DNA of 50,831 nucleotides. Source: Tubiluchus corallicola (Eukaryota; Priapulida; Priapulimorpha; Priapulimorphida; Tubiluchidae). How positions within the stretch are numbered: the stretch's first letter is position 1; each line of letters begins with the position of its first letter. Positions 11,528 through 20,622 of this stretch are shown one piece after another. Location: contig JAQGDQ010000673.1 in NCBI GenBank assembly GCA_030141605.1, positions 64,001 through 114,831 of the forward strand. The letters are read 5' to 3'. The notes beneath the pieces are model-generated. The model searched no databases and was not told where the DNA came from. It saw only the letters and a list, made by a program, of their open reading frames with translations. The position numbers were made by a program, and so were the translations under genes.

Positions 11528-11854
11528 TTAAAGGACAAGAAAGGGGTACCTGAAGTAGGTTTCAGAAAAATCGCCTTAAAAAATTATATTATTTTACAGC
11601 AATTATTATGCGTATATCTTACTCGCACTGAAAGGAATTTTAGTTTCTTTTCATTTTAAATCTCCCACAATACTGTTCCGAAACGCCATTACATGACGTC
11701 ATGTACCAAAATGAAGGGAAGAAAAGGCAATGCTAAATTATGTCTCAAAAGACTTTCCGTGCAAATCAATATTACTTACATTTTCGCTTACCTACTAGAA
11801 AGACTTATGTAACTTTTCAAGCTTTATGTTTATGAAGGATTTCTTGTGCCTTAA
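11528..11854 (-). mobile_element. Family A element, copy A2 (internally deleted)
   Basis: Inverted relative to A1. It keeps both TTAA ends (TTAAAGGACAAGAAA and TTCTTGTGCCTTAA) but is only 327 bp because the middle is missing. CRE palindrome at 11694-11701. Confidence 0.7.
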
Positions 11855-13046
11855 GGTAAACTGGGGGAGTTGCAGGTGCTGAAGGGGCTTGTGCGGCCAA
11901 ACAACCAATGGCGTAGCTAGGGGGTTGTTGGGGCAGTACGTCCTTGGCGGCGCTTTGATCACGTGGAGTGGAAAAGTTGATTCAGTGAGAACAGCAAAAA
12001 GGAGTTACAAAACATGTACAGCCAAACCTCATTATAATGCCCCCTCCCCCTCTTTATAATGCCCTCAATGTAACGTAAAATTGATTTTTATAGCGCACCA
12101 CATCATTTAAAATCAATGAAATACATTCAAAATTCGTAAGAAACATAAAATTTAAAAGACATTAAAAATAATTCATAAAAAGTACAATTTAAACAAATGC
12201 GTTCCAAGATTCCAAGATATTGTTTAAAACAATAGGTAAGTTATTCTAGAAACCCGGTGCACAGACAGAAAAAGCTTTTCACAATAGAATACTGTATTCA
12301 ATTCGTTTTCAAATTTGTCTGTAGATGGCAGCACGTGCTTTTGTTAAAACAAGAACCAATCCTCGGACAACATTTATTGCATTTTAACATACAATTAAAA
12401 ATATCGAAATCGCCACACAAGGGATGCGCATAGAATGCTTTGCTTAAAAATGTAAAATAAATTTAAATATCTTTTATCTTCCGCGAAACGAACGTCGCTG
12501 CCGGCATATTTGAAAAAAAGACGTAAGCAGGTGTCTGCTGGGCAACGTAAATGCTGTGATGAAGGTATGCGTTGAGAAATTTCTACAGTTCACTAAGAAG
12601 TTCTGTTATTCTAGCGTTGTATTTAACTATGTAAAAATTAGTCATTCGATCAATTATGACCAAGATTAAAGCGGTTATGTAGTTTTAATCCACAGAATTA
12701 TACTATAAAAATTTAATGTGTAAGTAGTATACATTAATTGCGTAAATGTAATTAATTTACAGACTTTTTTGACTTTCAGATACACAAGTAAGCTTGTTAG
12801 CATACAGTAGGTACCAGGTGGGTTACTTAGTTTATAGACATCGCTATAAATGATTGCTTAAGCACTTGGCAGAATAACTGTTCCAGATGAAGCCATTTTT
12901 CGCCAAAATGAGGGCGCCCAAGCGTAAAGTGATCGCGATTTCAAATTGAAATTATTAATTACACGAGGCGCTTATCACAATTTCATTGCTGAAACTTTCT
13001 AACATTTTTCTCAAATATTAGAATCAGTTCAACTTGACGAGAGATG
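11855..13046. other. Gene-free interval with decayed element ends
   Basis: CAATGGCGTAGCTAGG (about 11906) resembles a hAT terminus. ACAGCCAAACCTCATTATAA (12013) resembles a pogo terminus, also present at 14166. No conserved coding sequence recognised. Confidence 0.4.
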
Positions 13047-13541
13047 CAGGGATGAGAATGACAAATTGCTAAAACTCTGAAACAGGCCGGGGGTTTGGGG
13101 GCCGCGAAGTCCCCTTGGAGTCAGCAACTAATTGCAATTTTGTGACCATAGAGAGCCTCTAAATGGACTTAAAATATTAACTACCTTGTTTCATGCATAA
13201 TTTAAAATACCCAACTATCAAGGATACATGATGCCTAATTATCTCAAAAATACCTAAGTACTGGCCGCTCCTATGCAAAAGTATATAAAAACTGTCTGCA
13301 ATTGACTCAAATAACTCCGCACAATTCATTCTATATTTTTATACATAGAGATCTACACGTGGTTACACTGATGTACGAGATGTAAACAAAGTGACGGACT
13401 GCCAACTAGCGGTCAGCTTGTGAAATAATGTACTGGGTCTGTAGAAATGTTCTCAACGAATTTACACGATTTACAAAAATGGCACTACTGGTCTTCCAAA
13501 AACTCGGATTTCCAGGTATACGCGGAAAATTCTCATCCCTG
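13047..13541. mobile_element. hAT-type MITE family C, copy C1
   Basis: Ends CAGGGATGAGAATGACAAAT and ATTCTCATCCCTG. Flanks share GAGATG. It is homologous throughout to C2 (22828-23329) and C3 (25254-25746), the latter with a perfect 8-bp duplication. Non-coding. Confidence 0.8.
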
Positions 13542-13589
13542 GAGATGTGGCCTTTACTTTAAGGTTTGACGTCTGTATTCAGTAAATTT

Positions 13590-13738
13590 GTGGAACCTGG
13601 AAGCAATTTTTAAAAATCTGTGACAAAAAATCTAGTTCCTTATAACATTGACATTCAAACTTTTGGCAGCAATAAGTTTGCAATACATTCGAAATACGAC
13701 ACACAGCACCACATAGCGGGCACATTCAGAACTTCACG
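13590..13738. repeat. Copy of the UBIAD1 3' flank (upstream member)
   Basis: About 150 bp, including GGCAGCAATAAGTTTGCAAT and CACATAGCGGGCACATTCAG, recurs at 14255-14427 directly beyond the UBIAD1 stop codon. The two copies flank family A copy A3. Confidence 0.75.
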
Positions 13739-13740
13739 TC

Positions 13741-14148
13741 ACTAAAATTTTAAATTACTGCATCTTGTCAATAAGAATAAAAATACGTTTACTGGTTAGT
13801 AAGTGGCGCACTCTGAACGGTGAGTCAGCGATATTTTACTAATTGGTGAAAACATTTTTAAATAGCTAATAATTTACTTTTCTAGTTGCATAAGTGTTTC
13901 AAGCAGGTATGCAAAATACTAAGTAATATAATTTTCCATGGAATGATTTTTTCAGACATCATGTAACGTATGCGACGTCATGCAATGGTATCATCTGAAC
14001 AGTATCGCAGAAAATTTAAAACGAAAACAAACAAAAAATCCTTTCAACACGAGTGCGATATACATATAAAATTGCTGTAAAGTAATATAATTTTTTAAGG
14101 CGATTTTTCTCAAACCTACTTCAGGTGCCTCTTTTCTTGTCCTTTTAA
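13741..14148 (+). mobile_element. Family A element, copy A3 (5' truncated)
   Basis: Matches the right two thirds of A1 (for example TAATATAATTTTTTAAGGCG), ending with TTTTCTTGTCCTTTTAA. It lies between two copies of the UBIAD1 3' flanking sequence. Confidence 0.7.
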
Positions 14149-14254
14149 GCTTTATATATTAATTACAGCCAAACCTAGTTATAATGTCTCCTTTATAAAG
14201 CCAAATGCCAAAGCCTTGCTTAATGCCCATATTTTTGGCAAAACAAAGTGTCTA

Positions 14255-14427
14255 CTTTGTGGAACCTTGAAGCAGTTTTTAAAAATCCGTGACAAAAATC
14301 TAGTTCATTATAACGGTTTTAATTGCCAGCAATTTTGACATTCAACTTTTTGGCAGCAATAAGTTTGCAATAAATTTGAAATACGACACACAGCACCACA
14401 TAGCGGGCACATTCAGAACTTCACAGT
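14255..14427. repeat. UBIAD1-proximal copy of duplicated 3' flank
   Basis: Direct repeat partner of 13590-13738. It should be UBIAD1 3' UTR or immediate downstream DNA. On the minus strand an ATTAAA-type poly(A) signal variant lies at 14318-14323. Confidence 0.6.
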
Positions 14428-14442
14428 CTAGCTAATGTTAAT

Positions 14443-15711
14443 TTAATCCAAGCCTGAAAATCCGGGCAGGTCAGCCGGACTAGCCATCAGACAGCCCAGC
14501 ATGTACAGCATGCCCAGAGCGAAGTTCAATTTTGCTAATTTCTGCGGCAGCTTCTTCATCTCCTGGCGACGGTACTGCTTCTCGAGACGAAACACGACCG
14601 GCAGCGTGACCAGCGGCAGGAATAGCCAGGCCGTGGAATGAAACGCCACGACCGTGAAGATAATGTACGGCACGAACAGCAACAACACGAACAACATGTA
14701 CGAGCCGGTCTGTCCGAGCATGATCGCTATGGTAACGATTCCGGCCTCCCTGTCCACTAACATGTCTCTGGCGTTGTTCGCGTGCAAAATGCACTCCGTG
14801 TTCAGAGCCAGCGGGATGGCGTAGACGAGGGGTAGCCACGATAGCTTACCCGCCTGCGCGATGAACGCAAACAGTACGCACACTGGTCCAAATGTTATTA
14901 TAATGAGAATATCGCCGAGCGCAATGTACTTCAAACCGATTCCGCCGGTGTAAAGAAACGAACTCGACAACCCTCCAAAGTAGATCAGCGCCAGGTGTTC
15001 CATCGTCGCCGGCGACAACCAGTCGACAACGACGAAGCCCACGCATCCCAAGAAATACAGCAGCGCGCCGAGATTGATCACAGCTTCCGAGGACAAAATA
15101 GAGTCGACTAGCGTCCGGTCGTCCGACTTTTTACTGTCGATACCCCTATGGTAGTCAAAAAAGGTGTTTACTAAATTTCCGGCTCCGTGCACCGACAGTA
15201 TGGTGAACAAAGTTGCCAGAAACACCCACGAGTCAAAAACAGCCGTTTCCTTGTACGCAAGGACTCCTCCCAGAGCGATGGGAGCAAGAGACGTCATGAA
15301 CGACCATGGTCTGACTGACATCCAATAAGATGCCAACTTGGGGTACACGGGATGCAGCGCCTCGTACACGGCACTAGAAGTCATGCGGCGCACGCGGCGC
15401 GGTCTCTCGGGAGCGGGCGCGCATCCGCCTTCTGTTCCCGAACCGGATGTAGTAGCACTGTCTGCCATCTTACAACACTCGCTCAGCACCGCCTCGGCTT
15501 CCGATTCCGATTCGGAAGACTGCTGAGCGCTAGAACTACACGCAAACACTTCGTCGGTTGATTCGTCATTGTTGTCAACGCGCGCCTCTTTTCCGCTCCT
15601 GTTGGCCTTCAAAATGCCTTTAAGGTGTTCATTCTTGACACGCGGCAGACGAGATTTGCGGCTTTTGTCCGGAACATCGAGAAATATTTTCTTCCTTTTT
15701 GTGGATGCCAT
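14443..15711 (-). CDS. UBIAD1: UbiA prenyltransferase domain-containing protein 1
   Basis: Integral membrane prenyltransferase; the family prenylates menadione to menaquinone-4 in ER/Golgi membranes and, in vertebrates, binds HMG-CoA reductase. Residues (from ATG at 15711): RPWSF at 134-138, GAGNLVN at 176-182, first Asp-rich motif N182-x3-D186-x5-D192, KKSDDRTLVD at 194-203, SFLYTGGIG, and second motif D316-x3-D320 with EAGIVT. About eight hydrophobic segments follow the usual UbiA pattern. The frame is one uninterrupted exon of 422 codons; human UBIAD1 is 338 residues. GTG at 15717 is not a credible start. An in-frame TGA lies a few codons upstream of ATG 15711, so the N terminus is closed. 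The extra N terminus is basic (KRKK), then Ser/Glu-rich. An internal ATG at 15468 has a better Kozak context (AAG-ATG-G) and would give 341 residues, close to the human length. All catalytic motifs are intact. Confidence 0.96.
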   Translation of the reverse strand: MASTKRKKIFLDVPDKSRKSRLPRVKNEHLKGILKANRSGKEARVDNNDESTDEVFACSSSAQQSSESESEAEAVLSECCKMADSATTSGSGTEGGCAPAPERPRRVRRMTSSAVYEALHPVYPKLASYWMSVRPWSFMTSLAPIALGGVLAYKETAVFDSWVFLATLFTILSVHGAGNLVNTFFDYHRGIDSKKSDDRTLVDSILSSEAVINLGALLYFLGCVGFVVVDWLSPATMEHLALIYFGGLSSSFLYTGGIGLKYIALGDILIIITFGPVCVLFAFIAQAGKLSWLPLVYAIPLALNTECILHANNARDMLVDREAGIVTIAIMLGQTGSYMLFVLLLFVPYIIFTVVAFHSTAWLFLPLVTLPVVFRLEKQYRRQEMKKLPQKLAKLNFALGMLYMLGCLMASPADLPGFSGLD

Positions 15712-15740
15712 AAACACTACAACTCAGACTTGTCCAAAAC

Positions 15741-15765
15741 AATATCTAGAAAAGGAAGTAAAAGG
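15741..15765 (-). promoter_or_regulatory. Candidate 3' splice site in UBIAD1 5' UTR
   Basis: On the minus strand CCTTTTACTTCCTTTTCTAG is a strong polypyrimidine-AG acceptor 34 nt before ATG 15711 (AG at plus positions 15746-15747). It suggests a non-coding first exon further upstream, so UBIAD1 may be intronless only in its coding part. Confidence 0.45.
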
Positions 15766-15924
15766 TATTCAATTTGAGATTTTCAAACATTGAGCTAGGA
15801 AAACATTTAGGTTTATGCTTTGTTATTGTGGTCTGCTGTGTTTTGTTTCTCTCGGAAGGTTCGTAGAGAAAACCAGAAATCACGTCGTCAAATTAAACTA
15901 GTTTATTATGTACATCAAACTGAC

Positions 15925-16174
15925 ATCACAGATGAACACTGCAGTTCATGATAACGCTCATCACAGTACCGCGCCTATTTGTCGGCCACACGGACTTGAC
16001 AAAAAGGTGCCACTGCTAGTCTTAGAGCTTTGAAAGTGTGACAAAAATGAACTATCCGAGATAATTATTATTTAATCAAAGCTTTGATTGAAAAAAAGGT
16101 ATTGTAGTTTTCAATATTTTTGAGCATACTTAATTTTGAACTAATGTTTGTACAATCGTTTGGTTTTCCTTTAA
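15925..16174 (+). mobile_element. Family D fragment (D2)
   Basis: Shares CACTGCAGTTCATGATAACG, ATAATTATTATTTAATCAAA and the TTCCTTTAA right end with other D copies; the left half is missing. Confidence 0.6.
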
Positions 16175-16342
16175 ATTTTGACCTGCAAGTGCTTACTTAA
16201 AAGCAAAACATTTACCAATGACAAAAAGTCACGAATGCTCATCAACGACTACTTCCGATTAAAATTGACGCAAAAGCTATAAAAATTTATAGCAATTTCT
16301 ACGCAATCTGCATTCATTAATTTTCATTAACGAGGCATTAAC

Positions 16343-16880
16343 TACAAGATAACTTATAGAGGATCTTGAAGATTTCAGCATATGAAGAGTACCCGTATTG
16401 CTGTTTGCCAGGAGGCAATCTTTAACACATTTAACAACAAGAACTTAATGCAGTGTCAAGCAAATGTTTAACTATCATAAATAACTATGGAAGTTTTTGC
16501 TGAATCAAAGTGGTTTATTTATGATATTGCAGCATTGATCAGGCTGAAATAACAACAACAAAATAATTACATATAATACTGCCATACTGCATAGAGCGTA
16601 AGTACAAATATAAATGTTTTGAATTATACTAATTTAAGAATTGTTCCTTTAATCACAAAAGTATAACTGCAAATAATATACCATTCTAAATGTTAAACAT
16701 CTGCTTGACACTGCATGGAGTTCTTATTGGTTAAATGCCTTAAATCATCACCATCATCACGTCTATTGTAGACATTGGGCAGGCAGAATTCTAAAAATTT
16801 TAAGTGTGTTAAAAAACAGCAATACGGGTGCTCTTCATATACTGAAATCTTCGAGATCCTCAAACTTATAAGCAAACTAA
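16343..16880. repeat. Imperfect long inverted repeat (foldback)
   Basis: Left arm 16343-16472 pairs with right arm 16690-16880. GAAGAGTACCCGTATTGCTG mirrors CAGCAATACGGGTGCTCTTC, and GCAGTGTCAAGCAAATGTTT mirrors AACATCTGCTTGACACTGC. The right arm is interrupted by a short (ATC)-linked repeat (16745-16798) shared with 45000-45052. No ORF of note. Confidence 0.65.
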
Positions 16881-17594
16881 TGCCATATGTGGATGCGCCA
16901 GTCCAGGCAAAGAAACGGCAAAAATCAATATTCAACTGCGAGATAGACCTGCAATTTATTAAAATAAGAGATCACAAAAGGTGCTTTAGAATGTGCTAAC
17001 GCTTATTACTATTTAGACAAAATGAAAAGATTTAAGAAGACTGAAACACAAATTATTACTTTATGATTCTAGAGATTTGAAGCAATTCTAACCAATTTAA
17101 ACTATTAACTAATTATTAAAGTAGATGGCGACTTACATTTACTGGTGACAACTTTGGCTTGAAAATACAACTAGTGTCTGTTAAATTGTAACAAAATAGA
17201 CAAAGCAATGCAAGTATCACAAAACGGCATGATCAGCATAGCGGCAACAGAAAATCTAACTACGTGTAAAAACAACTGTGATTGATAAGTGGCGTATACT
17301 ACTAAACCTTAGGTCACATGACTAAGGCTGGCTTCGTTTTAAACACTTTCAGGAAATGCGTGTTTGTAGAAATGCGAAAAGAAAACAAATAATGATAGAA
17401 TGCTAGATTAAATTGCTTTACACCAACAACATACCACAGTAAAATCCATGTCAAGTGATACGCAGACAAACCCAGATTAAAAATCTATCTGAACCGTACA
17501 AGATGGTAAAAACTAACAAGTCATAAGCGCCTCGTGCGCAACAAACATCTTCTTCTTCTATCTGTTTAGCACTACAGCTGCCTTTGAGCACACA

Positions 17595-17807
17595 ATGGGA
17601 GAATGGGCGGTTGTTCAGATGCCGAGGTATTTATTTCAAAACAGTGAAGGGCTTCGTGTCAATCAACCCAAGCAACAATCAGTCGCGAATACCTTCAAAA
17701 GCGGAACAATGTCTAATCATTTCATCCCGAAGTCAAGCAGAAGATCAAAAAGGCAATTGTACAGATCTATTGTATCGCGAGAAATACAATCAGCGATTTC
17801 ACCATGA
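17595..17807 (+). CDS. Putative 70-residue protein
   Basis: Unrecognised. The ATG has a strong Kozak context (A at -3, G at +4: CACACAATGGGAG). The product is hydrophilic and basic: MGEWAVVQMPRYLFQNSEGL at its start, then a Gln/Ser/Lys-rich middle with SSRRSKRQLYRS, ending SAISP before TGA. No signal peptide, membrane segment or repeat is visible. Composition is balanced and unlike the low-complexity chance ORFs around it, and the segment does not recur elsewhere in the window. It could be a single-exon gene, an exon, or chance; the one-frame-shifted alternative from TTG 17584 is unlikely. A GTAA tetranucleotide tract starts 115 bp downstream. Confidence 0.35.
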   Translation: MGEWAVVQMPRYLFQNSEGLRVNQPKQQSVANTFKSGTMSNHFIPKSSRRSKRQLYRSIVSREIQSAISP

Positions 17808-17920
17808 TTGAGAAAAATATTTTATGGTTTGAATAGATTAGAAAGAAAACTTACAACTGTTGTGGACAAAATTAAGCGTAAGCATACTGACTGTTGGAGT
17901 CTACATTTCATCTATGGTAA

Positions 17921-18186
17921 ACAAGCAAGCAAGTAAATAAGTAAGCAAGTAAGTAACTAAGTAAGTAAGCAAGTAACTAAGTAAATAAGTAAGTAAGCAA
18001 GCAAGTAAATAAGTAAGCAAGTAAGTAAGTAAGTAAGTAAGTAAGCAAGTAAATAAGTAAGTAAGTTAGTAAGTAACTAAGTAAGTAAATAAGTAAGTAA
18101 ATAAGTAAGTAAATAAGTAAGTAACTAAGTAAGTAAGCAAGCAAGTAAGTGAATAAATAAGTATGTAAGTAAGTAACTAAGTAAGA
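17921..18186. repeat. GTAA tetranucleotide microsatellite
   Basis: About 265 bp of (AAGT)n with interspersed AAGC, AAAT and AACT variants. Confidence 0.95.
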
Positions 18187-18227
18187 AAGTTTATTAGTTT
18201 ATCACCATTTTTAAAATAGCAATTCGA

Positions 18228-18783
18228 TTAAAGGAAAACCGGATGATTGTGTAAACACGAGTTCAGAATAAAGAATGCTCTAAAATATTGAAAACTGCGA
18301 CAGCTTATTTTAATCAAAGCTTAGATTAAATAATAATTACCTCAGATACTCAAATTTCGTTAAACCTTCAAAGCTACGCGCGGCTCAGTGAATCTACTAA
18401 GATTGGCAGCGGCGCCTTTTTGTCACATTCGCGTGGCTGACAAATAGAAGGCTGTACAGTGATAACCTTGATCATGAACTGCCGTGTTAGTTTCTGACGT
18501 CATGTGACATAGAGCCCATTTTTCGTGACATCATGCGTTTAAACAGTACTCTAACACTTATGCAAATGTGCTTGACGCACAAGGGAAGACGCCTGCTATT
18601 GCACAAACTGTGGTTAGTTTCTGACATAAGCAACAGCTGTGTTCGGTTGCCGTTAATTAACTTTTTTACCTAATTATTCAAATATAAGAAACAATTGCTA
18701 ACCTTTATAGACAAGAAAATGTATATTTTGGACAGTAAATTAAAATGAGATTGAGCCTAAACAATTGTCTAGTTTTTCTTTAA
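18228..18783 (-). mobile_element. Family D element, near full length (D3)
   Basis: Inverted relative to D5. The left end TTAAAGGAAAACCGGATGAT and the right end ACAATTGTCTAGTTTTTCTTTAA are inverted copies of one terminus. It shares the CACAAACTGTGGTTAGTTTC and CAGTAAATTAAAATGAGATT blocks (in inverse) with D4, D5 and D7. TTAA borders. Confidence 0.75.
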
Positions 18784-18949
18784 AAAAATGCTGGTTTGAA
18801 AGTCGATTAGCATTCGCTTTCTGATATAGAATCCTGAACCCTAATCCCAACCCACGTGAAACATCTGTTCCCACCCCGGCTTAAAAGTAGTAAAATTTAA
18901 TAAGACATTGTTCAAAACTGTTTCCTATACAGAGTGAACCAGCCTAAAA

Positions 18950-19780
18950 AACGTAAAGCTTCGAAAATTCTTCTTGAAATTTCATACCAGTCACATACTG
19001 CCTTTTTATACACAGTACTTCAACCGGCAGTCACGCTGTACAAAACAGAGCTACGAATGCTCTGACTATTTTTTCAAAGTTCACACTGTTACTGTTCCGT
19101 AGTCGCCATTACATGACGTCATGTACCAAACGTATATCAAGGGATGAAAAGGCAATGTTAAATTAAATCTCAAAAGACTTTCCATGCAAATCTATATTAC
19201 TTGAATTTTCGCTTACCTACTAGAAAGACTTATGTAACTAGAAAAGAAAATTATTAATTATTTAAAATGTTTTCACCAATTAGTAAAATGTCGCTGACTC
19301 ACTCTCCAGGGTGCACCACTCACTAACCAAAAAATGTACTTTTAATCTTATTGACAAGATGCAGTCGTTTTAAATTTTATTTAGCTAATGACTTGTGCGC
19401 TACGAATGCTCTGATTACTTTTTTAGACTTTACAAAATGTTATCAGAACTTGTTACAAATGACCTGTCGTGAAAATGGCTGCGTCTATCGGTCATCGCGG
19501 AAGTTTACACGTTTTATACAGCGTTACGGCTGATGCAAGCCTTGCATGCAAAAACGTAGTATGCAAGTGGTATAAAATTTAAAGACGAATTTTTTAAGCT
19601 TGATGTAAGTGGAGGGTTTTCTTGCATCTAACGGTCATGGCGGGAGTTTAAATTTACATGTTTTATACAGCGTGACTGCCGATTGAAGTCCTGCACGCAA
19701 AAAGGCAGTATGTAAGTGGTATAAAATTTCAAGACAGATTTTTAAGCTTTATGCTTATGAAGGGTTTTGTTGTGCTTTAA
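18950..19780. mobile_element. Family A composite copy (A4)
   Basis: 18950-19080 matches the left end of A1 in plus orientation. 19080-19780 matches A1 in minus orientation, including CRE TGACGTCA at 19114-19121, and ends GTGCTTTAA at 19772-19780. The terminal part (TATGCAAGTGGTATAAAATT type) occurs twice near 19560-19740. It appears to be two copies joined head to head or a rearranged element. Confidence 0.6.
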
Positions 19781-19917
19781 ATGGGATAATTTTAGCGCAA
19801 AATAAACGACGAAGCCATTTTTAACAAACCTATAAGATGTACGCCCGGAAAAAAAATACGAAACACTAATGAATGAAATTGAAATTAAGCAAAAAAAAGT
19901 AAAAAGAAAAGCAGAGG

Positions 19918-20400
19918 AGTAAGCAGCCGAAACTCGACTCTCAAGTTCCTCCTGATGACTCCAAAAACCTGTATTTGTATTTGTCTTTTTGTTCTCCTTA
20001 CTCCTTTCATAACATGTTCCTTGCAAAGTATTATAACTATACGTATACAAAATTTCTCTCCATTAACATAAACTATTTTATGATTATCAATTACAATCCT
20101 GCAAAAATAAAAACATAATCACCTCTCAAATTACTAAAACTATAATATGTAAAACCTACTCCCATGACCCTCTTTCTCCAAACTGTTTTTAGCGCTATCC
20201 TGTTCACATTTATTACATGATTCTTTTCTCTCTAGTACAAACTACATATACTAACAAATGCCAGGTGCCACTTGCTGGTCAGCCGCTGCTTAGCGATATG
20301 CTTCAGTAAAACCTAAAGACATGTGCTCGCACTTAGCATAACCTCTTTGGTTATCGCATTTCTAGCACCAATTTTATATTGGTTTTCATAAACAATTAAA
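19918..20400. mobile_element. Family G interspersed repeat, copy G1
   Basis: About 480 bp homologous to 34006-34506 (for example CTCAAGTTCCTCCTGATGAC and AACTATACGTATACAAAATT). No coding capacity; class unknown, possibly a solo LTR or SINE-like unit. It forms the presumed SNAPIN 3' UTR or flank; an AATAAA (minus) at 20209-20214 could serve as its poly(A) signal. Confidence 0.65.
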
Positions 20401-20442
20401 CAAAAAAAGTAAAAACGAAATTCCCTCTTTACTAACCTCGGT

Positions 20443-20622
20443 TTAGTTTTCAGCCGGAGGTTCTTCAAACGAAGCGATGATTTCTACCGAATCGTCTGTA
20501 ACTTGAATAAGCTCGGCGTGTGCTTCGCTGACGGCAGAGGCACCTGGTGCCGATGTTTCGAGTAACTTTTTCTTTTTTTCACTTTCTTTGATTATGCTGC
20601 GATGCAATTTAGTTAAACGAGC
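20443..20622 (-). CDS. SNAPIN: SNAPIN exon 4
   Basis: Acceptor ATGTTTTTTAG, then 59 codons and TAA. It starts with ARLTKLHRSIIKE, the end of the conserved coiled coil, followed by a KKKK run and an acidic tail ending FEEPPAEN. Confidence 0.93.
   Translation of the reverse strand, partial: ARLTKLHRSIIKESEKKKKLLETSAPGASAVSEAHAELIQVTDDSVEIIASFEEPPAEN

Noticed and set aside
15338-15793. Plus-strand ORFs over UBIAD1 and other frames at 14480-15046
   Set aside because: Shadows of the UBIAD1 coding frame.
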